A stretch of DNA of 64,000 nt from an uncultured Rhizobiaceae group bacterium (GCA_938010435.1 CALLUS010000002.1:186001-250000), one strand, 5' to 3'; counted from the first letter of the stretch, positions 37,774 to 47,340 are shown. Notes: generated from the letters alone by a model not told the origin. A program made the numbers and translations.

Positions 37774-39192
37774 ATGAATGATGAGCTGAGCTCTAAATTT
37801 GCAGACATTGTGGGCGAAAAACATGCTCTCACATCCGCAACCGACATTGCGCCTTATGTAAATGATTGGCGTGGACGATACGTCACTCAAGCTGACATGG
37901 TCTTGCGGCCCGGCAGTGTTGAAGAAATCTCAAGTATCATGAAATTGGCGTCAGAAACCAAAACACCCGTTATTCCGCAAGCGGGAAATACAGGATTGGT
38001 TGGTGCTGGTATCCCACTTGAAAATGGTGGCGGTAATGAAATCATTCTCTCGTTAGGTCGATTGAACCGTATTGTGGATGTGGATACAGGCAGTAACACG
38101 ATGACAGTTGAAGCGGGGGTCGTTTTGGAGAATATTCAAAATGCAGCTGATAATGCGAACCGTCTCTTTCCATTGTCACTCGGCTCTCAAGGCACATGTC
38201 AAATCGGCGGAAACATAGGTTCCAACGCAGGTGGAACCGGCGTTTTGGCCTATGGCAACACACGCGAATTAGTGATGGGTTTGGAAGCGGTGTTGCCAAC
38301 AGGCGAAATCTGGAACGGACTTTCACGATTGTGCAAGGACAATACAGGATACGACCTGAAAAACCTGCTGATTGGTGCCGAAGGCACATTGGGTGTGATT
38401 ACAAAGGCTGTAATAAAACTGTTTCCCAAGCCCAAAGGCCGTGAAGTGGCGTTTGTGGCATTGAAATCCCCCCAAGACGCGCTTGATTTGCTCAATTTGG
38501 CAAAAGGACGGGTCGGCAATGGATTGACGGCGTTCGAGTTCATGGCGGATATCTGTATGCAATTCAGCCTGCGCCATTCACAAAGCGGAACCCGCGCGCC
38601 CATAGAAGGCAATCATCCTTGGTACATTCTTATGGAAATATCTTCCGGCCGGTCTGCAGAGGATGCCCGTACATCGATGGAAGACATTTTGGAAACCGCA
38701 TTTGAAGCTGGCATTGTACAAGATGCGACGATCGCAGAGAGCATAAGCCAACAAAACGGGTTTTGGCAGTTGCGCGAAGATATGTCGGACTCCCAAAAAC
38801 CAGAAGGCGCATCGATTAAGCACGATATTGCCGTTCCTGTGGGTTCTGTGCCCGCTTTTATCATTGATGCCGATGCCGCCGTGCTGCAAATTGTGCCGGA
38901 CGCACGCATTGTGAACTTCGGTCACATGGGTGACGGTAATCTGCACTACAATATATCGCAACCTGTGGGCTGGGAGAGGGAAAGATTCTTCGAATTTGAG
39001 CCCGCAATCAATGATGCCGTCTATGGATTAATCGCAAAATACCAAGGATCGATCTCTGCAGAGCACGGAATTGGCCAAATGAAGCGGGACAAATTGGCAA
39101 AAATAAAAGATCCCACTGCATTATTTATGATGCGCAAAATCAAGGCTGCTTTAGACCCTGAAGGGATTATGAATCCCGGCAAGGTAATTTAA
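37774..39192 (+). CDS. FAD-binding oxidase (GlcD / D-2-hydroxyglutarate dehydrogenase-like)
   Basis: A 472-residue FAD-linked oxidoreductase acting on 2-hydroxy acids such as D-lactate, glycolate or D-2-hydroxyglutarate. The FAD domain shows VIPQAGNTGLVGAG and SQGTCQIGGNIGSNAGG; the C-terminal part has the metal/substrate block FGHMGDGNLHYN and the end SAEHGIGQMKRD...GIMNPGK typical of the family. The exact substrate is unresolved. It starts 3 bp after tsaC and is probably in one operon with it. Confidence 0.92.
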   Translation: MNDELSSKFADIVGEKHALTSATDIAPYVNDWRGRYVTQADMVLRPGSVEEISSIMKLASETKTPVIPQAGNTGLVGAGIPLENGGGNEIILSLGRLNRIVDVDTGSNTMTVEAGVVLENIQNAADNANRLFPLSLGSQGTCQIGGNIGSNAGGTGVLAYGNTRELVMGLEAVLPTGEIWNGLSRLCKDNTGYDLKNLLIGAEGTLGVITKAVIKLFPKPKGREVAFVALKSPQDALDLLNLAKGRVGNGLTAFEFMADICMQFSLRHSQSGTRAPIEGNHPWYILMEISSGRSAEDARTSMEDILETAFEAGIVQDATIAESISQQNGFWQLREDMSDSQKPEGASIKHDIAVPVGSVPAFIIDADAAVLQIVPDARIVNFGHMGDGNLHYNISQPVGWERERFFEFEPAINDAVYGLIAKYQGSISAEHGIGQMKRDKLAKIKDPTALFMMRKIKAALDPEGIMNPGKVI

Positions 39193-39540
39193 CACAATCG
39201 CAACCTTACCCAGCCGTTAGGGAAATGTGAGCAGGCCGTTAACACAAGGCGACTCGCCATAGCAGCCCTGCTCTTTGCGTCATTGCAATTCTTTCGCAGA
39301 CGTTAAAATTGCGCGACGCGTGGTAACACTTGCGAAACCTTACCTGCTTCTTACCTACACCAAGCATTTGATAACCCTTTGTAAGAGTGAAGCTTTCTTA
39401 ACCTCGAATTTTAAGTGGATTCCACATCCCCACGCCTATTGTGACTTCAACGCCGGACGACAAATGATCCGGTGAATAACGAGAGACCCATACAAGTCAA
39501 TCAATGGCGGGCTCTTGAAAGTTTACAGGAAGGTTACACC
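39193..39540. other. Intergenic gap before the DUF6101 gene
   Basis: A 348-bp stretch without a supportable gene. An open frame at 39275-39475 has no start site or protein-like composition, and the in-frame 5' extension of the DUF6101 gene (from 39472) is probably untranslated leader. I see no RNA gene or clear operator. Confidence 0.45.
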
Positions 39541-40137
39541 ATGGACGTCTGGGGACATCGCCAAGGTACATTGAATACGAAGCCAGTATGGGCTGATGCG
39601 CAAATGCGTGTTGACCCTTATGCACTACCACAAAAGATTGCATATGACCGTGCGCCGATCTCAGGTTCTGCACGTGATCGTTCTTTCGAGTTCACTTTGA
39701 ACGATGATGGTGCAACTTTGAAATGTGACATGACATGCGGCCTGCCGCTTTCACTGTCACTTCCAAAGCGCGCATTCATGGGTGTAGCTGCACGGGCATT
39801 TGAAAACGAAGACGGGTCGAACACCGTCACGTTGGAACTGATGCACAGAGATTCTGAACTGTCTGTACCGCTTTGCGTATCTAATGCTGTTGAAGACACT
39901 GCAAGCGACTGGCATTCTTGGGCGAAACGCCTTGGTTTGCCAATGTTGATGGTGGATGAAGCTGGTGAGATTTCTGTGGTTCAAGACCACAATGGCATCA
40001 CATCACGCACGGCCAAGCCGCGCCGCCGCCGTGCTGCAATGATGAAACGCCGCCCGAACTTCATGCGCCGCCGCAAGGTTGGTATGGTGGGTCCGGTTGT
40101 GCGTATCAGCGCAAGAGAGATTATTGCCCGCACATAA
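39541..40137 (+). CDS. DUF6101 family protein
   Basis: A 198-residue protein matching the DUF6101 pattern known from Hyphomicrobiales: RVDPYALP near the start, a middle GVAARAF and HRDSELSVPL, then SWAKRLGLPMLMVDEAG, and a very basic end (PRRRRAAMMKRRPNFMRRRK). Function unknown; the basic tail could bind nucleic acid or a membrane. AGGAAGG stands 6-8 bases before ATG 39541, so I prefer it over an in-frame GTG at 39472. A strong terminator follows. Confidence 0.82.
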   Translation: MDVWGHRQGTLNTKPVWADAQMRVDPYALPQKIAYDRAPISGSARDRSFEFTLNDDGATLKCDMTCGLPLSLSLPKRAFMGVAARAFENEDGSNTVTLELMHRDSELSVPLCVSNAVEDTASDWHSWAKRLGLPMLMVDEAGEISVVQDHNGITSRTAKPRRRRAAMMKRRPNFMRRRKVGMVGPVVRISAREIIART

Positions 40138-40159
40138 GTCGTGCGACGCAACACAGAAG

Positions 40160-40203
40160 ACACCCGTTTCCGGTCTCCTCCCTTCCGGTCTCGGGTGTTT
40201 TTC
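40160..40203 (+). terminator. Intrinsic terminator after DUF6101
   Basis: ACACCCG and CGGGTGT form the outer stem around a 25-base loop and are followed by TTTTTCG. It lies about 20 bp after the DUF6101 stop and just before the convergent ubiA end. Confidence 0.7.
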
Positions 40204-40212
40204 GCTTTAGGC

Positions 40213-41220
40213 CTACAGAAAAATATCAGCAACCAAGCCAACAAACACAATCCAACCGAAATGACTGTTTGATTTGAACAGTTTAAGGCAATTATCGCCA
40301 TCATTGATGTCGAGTGTTTTGATTTGCCAGAGCATATGACCGCTGCCGATAATGAGGCCGAGATAACTTGGCCAACTGGCTTGGGCGTAAGAAAATGCCA
40401 GTGTGAACAACAGCAGCGTTCCAGCGTAAAGCGCCATAAGCGCGGGTTTGGTTTTTTCACCAAACAGCCGTGCAGTGGAACGCACGCCAACCAATGCATC
40501 GTCTTCACGGTCTTGATGTGCGTAGATAGTGTCATAACCAATCGTCCACAAAACGCAGCCGATATAGAGCAGAATAGGCGCTGTTGCGAGTTCTCCAAAC
40601 ACCACAGCCCAGCCCATGAGCGCGCCCCACGAAAATGCGAGGCCAAGGACAAATTGCGGCCAGTCGGTCACGCGTTTGGCAAATGGGTAGCAGGCCACAA
40701 CAACTAGAGATGCAATCGCGAGGAAAAATGCAAATGTGTTGAACTTGAGCGTCCCCAGACAAAGTGCAATTAGACAAAACAATCCAAATAACGCTTGGAA
40801 AACCATAAATATGGCTGCTTGCGCCTTTGTTACTCGACCACTTGGGATTGGACGAGATGTTGTTCTCGAAACTCTCTCATCAATGTCCACATCAACAATA
40901 TCGTTATAAGTGCAGCCCGCACCACGCATAGCCACTGCGCCCAGCAAAAACGGAATACAAACAATTAGAAGCTCGACGAATTGCACAGCATTTGATTGAA
41001 AACCAATTCCATGCGCCTGCAAGTGTGTACGCCACGTTTCTTGCCCATTCCCAACGGCCAAAGCCAAGCTCCACCAGCATGGCCATAACAATAACCACCA
41101 ACCTATGGGGCGGTCCCAACGCGCCAATTGAGCGTAGGGCCAGATAGAATTGGGTAAAATGCGATAGACCCAATTGTCGGGTGTGGCGTCTGCAACGCGA
41201 TCTGTGTTCGTATCCGTCAT
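40213..41220 (-). CDS. ubiA: 4-hydroxybenzoate octaprenyltransferase
   Basis: Membrane prenyltransferase that attaches the polyprenyl tail to 4-hydroxybenzoate in ubiquinone synthesis. The 335-residue product has the first Asp motif as NDIVDVDID followed by the SRPIPSGR block, and the second as DREDDALVGVRSTA, with about eight hydrophobic helices. ATG 41220 is preferred over an in-frame start at 41256. The tail donor would come from IspB, encoded at 54.3 kb. It diverges from purD. Confidence 0.95.
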   Translation of the reverse strand: MTDTNTDRVADATPDNWVYRILPNSIWPYAQLARWDRPIGWWLLLWPCWWSLALAVGNGQETWRTHLQAHGIGFQSNAVQFVELLIVCIPFLLGAVAMRGAGCTYNDIVDVDIDERVSRTTSRPIPSGRVTKAQAAIFMVFQALFGLFCLIALCLGTLKFNTFAFFLAIASLVVVACYPFAKRVTDWPQFVLGLAFSWGALMGWAVVFGELATAPILLYIGCVLWTIGYDTIYAHQDREDDALVGVRSTARLFGEKTKPALMALYAGTLLLFTLAFSYAQASWPSYLGLIIGSGHMLWQIKTLDINDGDNCLKLFKSNSHFGWIVFVGLVADIFL

Positions 41221-41343
41221 ATCAGCCTGACTTTTGCGCCGCAGACCTGCGAACACAAGTGGAAAACCCGCGACAAATTCTGCCGCACTCGTTTCTCCGT
41301 GCTAAACAACCCAAAATCCAATCGCAAGCGCAAGTGAAACCCT

Positions 41344-42615
41344 ATGAACATTCTTCTCATCGGTTCCGGCGGACGTGAACACGCTCTGGCTTGGAAAATT
41401 TCTCAGTCCTCACTTTGCGACACGCTTTTCATTGCACCCGGCAATGGCGGCACACAAGAGCTCGGCGAACACATTAAACTGGATGTGGAAGATCACGTCG
41501 GTGTTGTGGCTTTGTGCAAATTACAAAACATTCAGCTTGTTGTCGTTGGACCAGAAATTCCATTGGTCGATGGTTTGGCCGACCCGCTTCGCGCCGCTGG
41601 CATCGCCGTGTTTGGCCCGTCAAAAGCGGCGTCACAATTGGAAGGCTCAAAAGCCTTCACCAAAGAATTGTGCGACCGGATGAATATTCCAACTGCTGGT
41701 TACGGTCATTTCACCAACCACGCAGAAGCACGTAAATATGTGGAAGCGCAGGGTGCGCCGATAGTAATTAAAGCCGACGGATTGGCCGCAGGAAAAGGTG
41801 TCACCGTCGCCATGAATTTGGATGACGCATTGGCAGCGATTGACGATTGTTTCGATGGCGCATTTGGCGAAGCGGGTGCGGAAGTCGTGGTGGAAGAGTT
41901 TCTCACAGGCGAAGAAGCGTCGATGTTTTTTCTGTGCGACGGAACCGATGCAATAGCTTTCGGCACGGCACAAGATCACAAGCGTGTTGGCGACGGCGAC
42001 ACGGGGCCAAACACGGGGGGGATGGGCGCATATTCTCCTGCACCCATTCTTGATGATGCGACCCAAAAACGCGTAATGGACGAGATGGTGTTGCCCACAT
42101 TACAAGGCATGTCAGAGATGGGCGCCCCATTTTCCGGCGTTCTTTTTGCGGGCCTGATGATCAAAGACGGCACGCCAAAATTGATCGAATACAATGTGCG
42201 TTTTGGCGACCCTGAATGTCAGGTTTTGATGATGCGTTTGCAGAGCGACATCGTGCCGTTGTTGTTGGCTTGCGATCAAGGCGGACTGGCGAAAGCAAAA
42301 GTGGAATGGTCTTCAGACTTTGCTTTAACAGTCGTTATGGCTACAAATGGTTATCCGGCAACTTATATAAAAGGGAGTCAAATCAAAGGATTGTCTGCGA
42401 CTGCAAATAAAAAGAGTCATGTCTTTCATGCGGGAACGCAACGTCTTGATAATTTGATTCAAGCAGTAGGTGGCCGCGTTTTGAATGTGACTGCCATTGG
42501 CAAAAACGCCACGGAAGCCCAAACCAACGCCTATAAAATGGTGGATCGTATTGACTGGCCGGAAGGCTTTTGTCGCCGCGATATCGGATGGCGGGCTGTC
42601 GAACGGGAGAGTTAA
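41344..42615 (+). CDS. purD: Phosphoribosylamine-glycine ligase
   Basis: ATP-grasp enzyme of purine synthesis, joining glycine to phosphoribosylamine. The 423-residue product has the N-terminal [12 protein letters not shown], the ATP-grasp part with [14 protein letters not shown] and [15 protein letters not shown], and the metal-binding [10 protein letters not shown]. All are intact. A crotonase gene follows 3 bp later, an unusual neighbour that is probably just co-transcribed. Confidence 0.97.
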   Translation: MNILLIGSGGREHALAWKISQSSLCDTLFIAPGNGGTQELGEHIKLDVEDHVGVVALCKLQNIQLVVVGPEIPLVDGLADPLRAAGIAVFGPSKAASQLEGSKAFTKELCDRMNIPTAGYGHFTNHAEARKYVEAQGAPIVIKADGLAAGKGVTVAMNLDDALAAIDDCFDGAFGEAGAEVVVEEFLTGEEASMFFLCDGTDAIAFGTAQDHKRVGDGDTGPNTGGMGAYSPAPILDDATQKRVMDEMVLPTLQGMSEMGAPFSGVLFAGLMIKDGTPKLIEYNVRFGDPECQVLMMRLQSDIVPLLLACDQGGLAKAKVEWSSDFALTVVMATNGYPATYIKGSQIKGLSATANKKSHVFHAGTQRLDNLIQAVGGRVLNVTAIGKNATEAQTNAYKMVDRIDWPEGFCRRDIGWRAVERES

Positions 42616-42618
42616 ATC

Positions 42619-43419
42619 ATGGGTAAAAATGTTCTTATTGAAGATCGTGGTGCGGTTCGGATTATCACGATCAACCAGCCTGAACGGCGGAACGCTGTTG
42701 ATCGCGAGACGGGAGATTTACTCTATGAAGTGTTTCAAAAATTCGATGCCGACGACAGTGTTTCGGTTGCTATTTTAACAGGTGCTGAAACTGAGAACGG
42801 TGGCGCATTTTGTGCAGGCTTCGACCTCAAATCCATCGCCGAAAGAGGCACCGTTGGTCGCATTGAAGAAGGTGGTGAAAATGACCTTGGCCCGATGGGG
42901 CCGACACGCATGTTACTCTCAAAACCTGTGATCGCTGCCATTGAAGGACACGCGGTTGCGGGAGGAATGGAACTCGCTCTTTGGTGCGATTTGCGAGTGA
43001 TGGCAGACGATGCGATCTTCGGAATTTACTGTCGTCGCTTTGGTGTGCCTTTGGTGGATGGTGGCACGTTTCGTCTTACCCGATTGATCGGCCAAAGCCG
43101 CGCGATGGATTTGGTTTTGACTGGTCGACCAGTGGATGCCGATGAAAGTGAGCGGATTGGATTGGCTAACCGAGTGGTCGCAAAAGGCATGGCTCTTCAA
43201 ACGAGTGTTGAACTAGCCGAACAGCTTTCGCGCTTTCCCCAAACCTGTATGCGCAACGATCGGATTTCCATGTTGCAGCAATGGGGCATGAACCACGATG
43301 AAGCGCTGCGCAATGAAACCCGTATTGGCGTTGAGACAATGAGTTCAGGCGAAACGTTTGACGGGGCCACCCGTTTTACGGGCGGTGTTGGACGACACGG
43401 CGACTTTTCTGACGATTAG
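42619..43419 (+). CDS. Enoyl-CoA hydratase/crotonase-fold protein
   Basis: A 266-residue crotonase-fold protein. It has the CoA-pocket block GGAFCAGFDLKSIA and the oxyanion-hole block EGHAVAGGMELALWCDLRVM. The downstream RRFGVPLVDGGTFRLTRLIG resembles the second active-site region, with aspartate where hydratases have the second glutamate. Specific substrate unknown; it differs clearly from the crotonase at 34.2 kb. It directly follows purD. Confidence 0.9.
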   Translation: MGKNVLIEDRGAVRIITINQPERRNAVDRETGDLLYEVFQKFDADDSVSVAILTGAETENGGAFCAGFDLKSIAERGTVGRIEEGGENDLGPMGPTRMLLSKPVIAAIEGHAVAGGMELALWCDLRVMADDAIFGIYCRRFGVPLVDGGTFRLTRLIGQSRAMDLVLTGRPVDADESERIGLANRVVAKGMALQTSVELAEQLSRFPQTCMRNDRISMLQQWGMNHDEALRNETRIGVETMSSGETFDGATRFTGGVGRHGDFSDD

Positions 43420-43507
43420 AGTATACTGGGTTTTATCGGAATCCAAAAAGCACCATAAAGCACGCAATCTTGCTGCAATCGGTGACGCAGGTTTAACGCA
43501 CTTTGCT

Positions 43508-43705
43508 CTAAGCGCTGCTTTGGCTCACAAAACCGTAGAGCGCCATGGCGATGAACACGCCGAGCAATGGCAGAAGAACTGAATCCAGATAGACAATGAA
43601 GCCCGACAGGCCAATGGTCGCCAGTGCCCACACAAGCAGCGGCGTGAAACAGCATATTGCTGCTATGATTGTACCAATTAGTCCCGTTTTGGTCAGTCTG
43701 TTCAT
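43508..43705 (-). CDS. merF: MerF-like mercury(II) uptake protein
   Basis: A 65-residue two-helix membrane protein resembling MerF, which carries Hg(II) across the inner membrane to the reductase. The vicinal cysteines in ICCFTP (Cys18, Cys19) in the first helix and the following VLLPLLGVF helix fit the family. It is shorter than typical MerF (about 80) and lacks the second cysteine pair at the end. No merA, merR or merP is visible, so its role may not be mercury resistance. Confidence 0.7.
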   Translation of the reverse strand: MNRLTKTGLIGTIIAAICCFTPLLVWALATIGLSGFIVYLDSVLLPLLGVFIAMALYGFVSQSSA

Positions 43706-43714
43706 GTTAACATC

Positions 43715-44191
43715 TTAGCCTTGGTCCGTATAACCGGCCAATTCGCCGTTAATAACATATTTGAGGATTTCAACGACCTGTTCGCTTGTGGTAGTGACAG
43801 CCAGCGCTGCAGCATCGACTTCTTTCAACGCATGGGCGTGTTCATCTTGATGCATAATGATTGTGGGAATTCCCAACGCGGACGCCAAGCCTGCATCAAA
43901 CGCCGCGTTCCATTGTTTGTATTTCTCGCCAAACCGCACCACAACGACATCCGCATCTTGGATGAGCGTGCGCGTGCGAATGGCGTTCACTTTAGCGCCT
44001 TTGTTGTCATGCCAAAACTTGTTCGGTTCTTCGCCTAAAATGGCAACGCCACAATCATCGGACGCTTCATGATGGGTGACCGCTGACCCAAACGACACCG
44101 GAAGATCAGCCGCCTTCGCACCCGCCGCAATTTCCTCACGCCAATTGGTGTGAATTTCACCAGAGAGATATATGTTCCAGATCTTAGTCAT
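43715..44191 (-). CDS. ytoQ: YtoQ family protein
   Basis: A 158-residue cytoplasmic protein of the YtoQ family, related to nucleoside 2-deoxyribosyltransferase-like folds. It starts with WNIYLSGEIHTNWREEI, the family signature, and includes DADVVVVRFGEKYKQWNAAFDAG. Function is not established. It stands 9 bp before the merF-like gene on the same strand and downstream of glyS in the opposite order, so linkage with either is unclear. Confidence 0.88.
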   Translation of the reverse strand: MTKIWNIYLSGEIHTNWREEIAAGAKAADLPVSFGSAVTHHEASDDCGVAILGEEPNKFWHDNKGAKVNAIRTRTLIQDADVVVVRFGEKYKQWNAAFDAGLASALGIPTIIMHQDEHAHALKEVDAAALAVTTTSEQVVEILKYVINGELAGYTDQG

Positions 44192-44252
44192 GTTCTAAAT
44201 TCCTAATATATCATCCTCGGCCTTGAGTCGAAAATGACACTTATTGAGGTTG

Positions 44253-46718
44253 TTAGCCTTCGATTTTACTAAAGTCTGCAACTGTTCCTGTGGCGTCTCG
44301 GATACGTTTCATGAGCGCTAGGCGGTTGGCACGGACCTTTGTGTCTTCGGCGTTGACCATAACGTTTTCAAAAAATGCATCCACTGGTGCGCGCAGTTGT
44401 GACAAGAACTCCATCGCCTTTGCGAAGTCTTCTTTTGCGATGGCTTGGGTTGCGAAGTTTTCGGCTTCTTCAAGGGAATCGAACAGCGCGCGTTCTTCGT
44501 CGGTTTCAAACAGGTCTGCATCCACATTTCCGGCGATGTCCGTGCCCTTTTTCTCCTCAGCCGCCAGAATATTGGCTGCACGCTTTGTACCCGCCAAGAG
44601 GTTCTTGCCGTCGTCCGTTTCGAGGAATGAACCAAGAGCTTCAACGCGGCGGGTGATCATGAGGAGGTCGTCATTGCTGGCTCCCATTCTCCCCCCTTGT
44701 GGGGGGGATGTCGTCGCAGACGACAGAGGGGGGGAAGCGGTGGACGCATTTTTTTGATCGAGTGCGGGAGAGGTCCCCCCCTCTGTCTGCTTTGCAGACA
44801 TCTCCCCCACAAGGGGGGAGAATTGAGACACATCTGCGCCTTGTGACAGCACCGCATCAATAAGATCGTGACGCGCACCTTGATCGCGAAGATAGACTTT
44901 GAGACGGTCATGGAAGAAAAAGAGAAGACTTTCTGCAAACTCTGAAAACCCAAAAATCTGTTGTATATTTTCCTCATCAAATAGATCTTTCCCAGCTTCA
45001 ACATAAAAGAAACCGTCTTCATAGATCCCATCATACCAATCCAATTGATACCATACAGTTTCAAGCAGTTCATCATCCTCCTTGTAGTCTCCGTTATCTC
45101 CTTCAAAAAGTGGGGAGGTACGTTCGAAAATCTGTTTTAGTAAAATTGCATGAATTTTTTTGATTATTGCAAACAAGCTGATCTTTAAATTGGAATTTTC
45201 GATTAGCCGTACAACACCCAACGCCGCACGTCGCAATGCGTACGGGTCTTTGCTGCCTGTTGGTTTTTCGTCGATCGCCCAGAAGCCGACGAGCGTATCC
45301 AGCTTGTCTGTCAGTGCCACAGCGACCGCAACCGGATCGGTTGGCACGTCGTCGGATGGGCCTTGGGGTTTCCAGTGTTCTTCGGCGGTCAGTGCGACGC
45401 TTACGTCTTCTGGTTTTCCGTCTTTCTGGGCGCGTTCGGCGTAGCGTTTGCCCATGAGGCCTTGGAGTTCAGGGAACTCATAGACCATGGCGCTGTTTAA
45501 ATCGGCTTTGCAGATTTCAGCGGCGCGTTTGGCTTTTGCGGGATCAGCGCCCACCACAGGCGCGAGTTCTTCAGCCAGTGCCATGATCCGCTGCACGCGT
45601 TCGCCTTGGGTGCCGAGTTTGGCGTGGAAGGTGACGTGGTTCAGTTTTTCCAACCACGGCGTAAAGCCATCTGTCTTGATGGTGTGAAGATCGGTTTCCC
45701 AGAAAAATTTCGCATCACCCAAACGGGCGTTCACGACCTTGGCGTTGCCGCGAGCGATTTCTTTACCGCCATCCGTCGCTTCAATGTTCGCGACGAGCAG
45801 AAAATTGTTCGACAGTGACCCATCGCCCAAAGCGCCTTTTCGTAGAACAAAGCACTTTTGGTTTTCTTTGATCGTCAGACGAATGACTTCCGGTGGTATG
45901 TCAAGGAAAGCTTCGTCGAACTCTCCCATGATCGCCACCGGCCACTCGACCAGATTGCCCACCTCTTCCAGAAGCGTTTCGTCTTCCACCAGTTCCAGAC
46001 CTTTGGCAAAAGCCAAATTCTTGGCGTCATTTTTGATGATGTCCTTACGACGTTCTGCATCCAACACAACTTTGGCTTTTTCCAGCGCAGAGACATAATC
46101 GTCAAAACGGCGCACTGTTATTGCATCAGGCGCATGGAAACGATGACCGTAAGTCACGTTACCAGCTTTCACACCCCCCACTTCAAATGGCACGACCACA
46201 GGTTCTTCTGTTTCAGGGCCAAAAGTGCAGATGATGGATTGCAATGGACGCACCCACTTCATGCTGCCAGCTTCACGGGATTTTTCACCCCAGCGCATAG
46301 ATTTCGGCCATGGGAAGTTTTGTATGATGGTCGGCATCGCGTCAGCGATAATCTCTTCCGCAGCCCTGCCCGGCTTGTTGATGACTGCGACGAGGAACTC
46401 ACCTTTTTTCGGATCGGTACGTATTTCCGCTTCGTCAACCGAGTTCAGTCCCGCACCGCGCAAGAAGCCTTCAATCGCCTTTTCAGGTGCATCCGTGCGC
46501 GGTCCTTTGCGTTCTTCTTTCAAATCTGCGGAACGGGCTGTGAGACCGCGCAAATCGAGCGTCAAACGACGTGGCGTCCAATATTCCCGCGCACCATCAT
46601 AGATTAAACCAGCATCGACTAAAGCGTCTGTGACAAGCTTCTTCAAATCGCCAGCAGCTTTTCTTTGCATACGGGCGGGAATTTCTTCGGAGCGAAGTTC
46701 GAGTAATAGGTCTGGCAT
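44253..46718 (-). CDS. glyS: Glycyl-tRNA synthetase beta subunit, enlarged by an in-frame repeat
   Basis: Beta subunit of the heterotetrameric glycyl-tRNA synthetase; it binds tRNA, while GlyQ carries the catalytic site. It starts with [15 protein letters not shown] and keeps the [14 protein letters not shown] and [19 protein letters not shown] blocks and the C-terminal FFENVMVN region. At 821 residues it is over 100 longer than I expect. About 48 residues (631-678) come from two inverted hairpin repeats (44686-44823). A second, acidic and Tyr/Phe-rich segment near residues 525-590 also looks extra. The frame is nevertheless open throughout. Confidence 0.93.
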   Translation of the reverse strand: MPDLLLELRSEEIPARMQRKAAGDLKKLVTDALVDAGLIYDGAREYWTPRRLTLDLRGLTARSADLKEERKGPRTDAPEKAIEGFLRGAGLNSVDEAEIRTDPKKGEFLVAVINKPGRAAEEIIADAMPTIIQNFPWPKSMRWGEKSREAGSMKWVRPLQSIICTFGPETEEPVVVPFEVGGVKAGNVTYGHRFHAPDAITVRRFDDYVSALEKAKVVLDAERRKDIIKNDAKNLAFAKGLELVEDETLLEEVGNLVEWPVAIMGEFDEAFLDIPPEVIRLTIKENQKCFVLRKGALGDGSLSNNFLLVANIEATDGGKEIARGNAKVVNARLGDAKFFWETDLHTIKTDGFTPWLEKLNHVTFHAKLGTQGERVQRIMALAEELAPVVGADPAKAKRAAEICKADLNSAMVYEFPELQGLMGKRYAERAQKDGKPEDVSVALTAEEHWKPQGPSDDVPTDPVAVAVALTDKLDTLVGFWAIDEKPTGSKDPYALRRAALGVVRLIENSNLKISLFAIIKKIHAILLKQIFERTSPLFEGDNGDYKEDDELLETVWYQLDWYDGIYEDGFFYVEAGKDLFDEENIQQIFGFSEFAESLLFFFHDRLKVYLRDQGARHDLIDAVLSQGADVSQFSPLVGEMSAKQTEGGTSPALDQKNASTASPPLSSATTSPPQGGRMGASNDDLLMITRRVEALGSFLETDDGKNLLAGTKRAANILAAEEKKGTDIAGNVDADLFETDEERALFDSLEEAENFATQAIAKEDFAKAMEFLSQLRAPVDAFFENVMVNAEDTKVRANRLALMKRIRDATGTVADFSKIEG
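44686..44823. repeat. Pair of inverted 50-bp hairpin repeats inside glyS
   Basis: Two 50-bp copies, 44686-44735 and 44774-44823, lie in inverted orientation with a 38-bp spacer and match at 43 of 50 positions. Each has its own inner hairpin: TGTCGTC/GACGACA around GCA in one, TGTCTGC/GCAGACA around AAA in the other, so the base changes in the stem are paired. Flanking C-runs and G-runs pair as well. The sequence type (a CCCCTTGTGGGGG core with a GACAGAGGGGG end) is like the small palindromic repeats scattered between rhizobial genes. Here it is translated. Confidence 0.9.
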
Positions 46719-46789
46719 CGGTTTTTCAGGATAATAAAATCTGTTGCGTTGCTCTTATCAACTGCCCTGCCCTATGTCATCCGTTGCCC

Positions 46790-46835
46790 AAAAAAAATGA
46801 CGCTCCGGTTTTCCAAAAAGAAAACCGGAGCGTCA
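46790..46835 (-). terminator. Strong intrinsic terminator (leftward)
   Basis: A perfect 16-bp stem (left arm 46798-46813, right arm 46820-46835, GC-rich) with a 6-base loop; on the minus strand it is followed by eight T. It stands 42 bp after the stop of the fasciclin remnant and about 70 bp before the glyS start, so it would end transcripts from the remnant. Confidence 0.82.
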
Positions 46836-46876
46836 CCGCGGTCAAACGAAGTTCGAGGGGGAATCAACCTCTAGCT

Positions 46877-47023
46877 TTACGGCAAAAGTACCTTTTTGAC
46901 CACCTGAATGATCCCGTTTGAGGCTTTAATATCGATTTGGAAGATGCTGCGCGCGTTGACTAGATTTATCTGGTTTTGCTCACTTTCAGCCGCTTTCTCC
47001 CCGCTCTTCCAATTTCCCGACCA
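46877..47023 (-). pseudogene. Fasciclin-domain protein remnant (C-terminal end only)
   Basis: Reading leftward, 48 residues end with IDIKASNGIIQVVKKVLLP and a TAA stop. That closely matches the end of fasciclin (FAS1) domains, where DIxASNGVIHVIDxVLLP is typical. Upstream, a TGA at 47024-47026 closes the frame, and no start or rest of the domain is found, so about two thirds of the gene is missing. The downstream terminator is still perfect, implying fairly recent decay. Confidence 0.6.
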
Positions 47024-47106
47024 TCATTATGGTTATTGGGAAAGAAACGGGCACAAGATTAGTTTGGTTTCATATATTGAATTGACAAATTGACGCAGGT
47101 TAAAAC

Positions 47107-47340
47107 CTATTTGTGGCTGCCGTCACAAAGAGGACTGTTGCCAGTGGCTTTGCAGGTGCAGAAAAATTTGCGCCCATCTTCTTCGGCCGTCCATTTAAGA
47201 GGTGCAAAATCACTGCCCTTATGACTGCCATCGCAAAACGGCTGGCTGGAGGATTGCCCGCATGTGCACCAGAAATAGGACTTCCCAGCTTCAACTTCGA
47301 CAGGAATGGGCGCATCGCCTGCGCGCTTTGGTTCTGACAT
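47107..47340 (-). CDS. CDGSH iron-sulfur domain protein
   Basis: A 77-residue protein with two CDGSH-type motifs, each binding a 2Fe-2S cluster through three cysteines and one histidine: CTCGQSSSQPFCDGSH and CTCKATGNSPLCDGSH. Tandem CDGSH proteins of this size are common in bacteria and thought to act in redox or iron-sulfur handling. ATG 47340 with GAGG upstream is better than in-frame 47352. It lies between the glyS and glyQ genes on the same strand. Confidence 0.93.
   Translation of the reverse strand: MSEPKRAGDAPIPVEVEAGKSYFWCTCGQSSSQPFCDGSHKGSDFAPLKWTAEEDGRKFFCTCKATGNSPLCDGSHK

Noticed and set aside
39385-39420. CtrA-like TTAA repeats before DUF6101
   Set aside because: The half-sites are nine bases apart rather than seven, so the CtrA consensus is not met.
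39275-39475. 66-aa open frame in the gap before DUF6101
   Set aside because: No ribosome site, no motif and no hydrophobic pattern; likely chance.
44686-44823. Frameshift or assembly error in glyS at the G/C-rich repeat
   Set aside because: The frame remains open through both repeat copies and continues into the conserved DDLLMI block, so an in-frame insertion is the simpler reading. Long G and C runs are still error-prone, so resequencing is worthwhile.
46908-47093. 61-aa open frame on the plus strand
   Set aside because: It runs opposite the fasciclin remnant and has no ribosome site.
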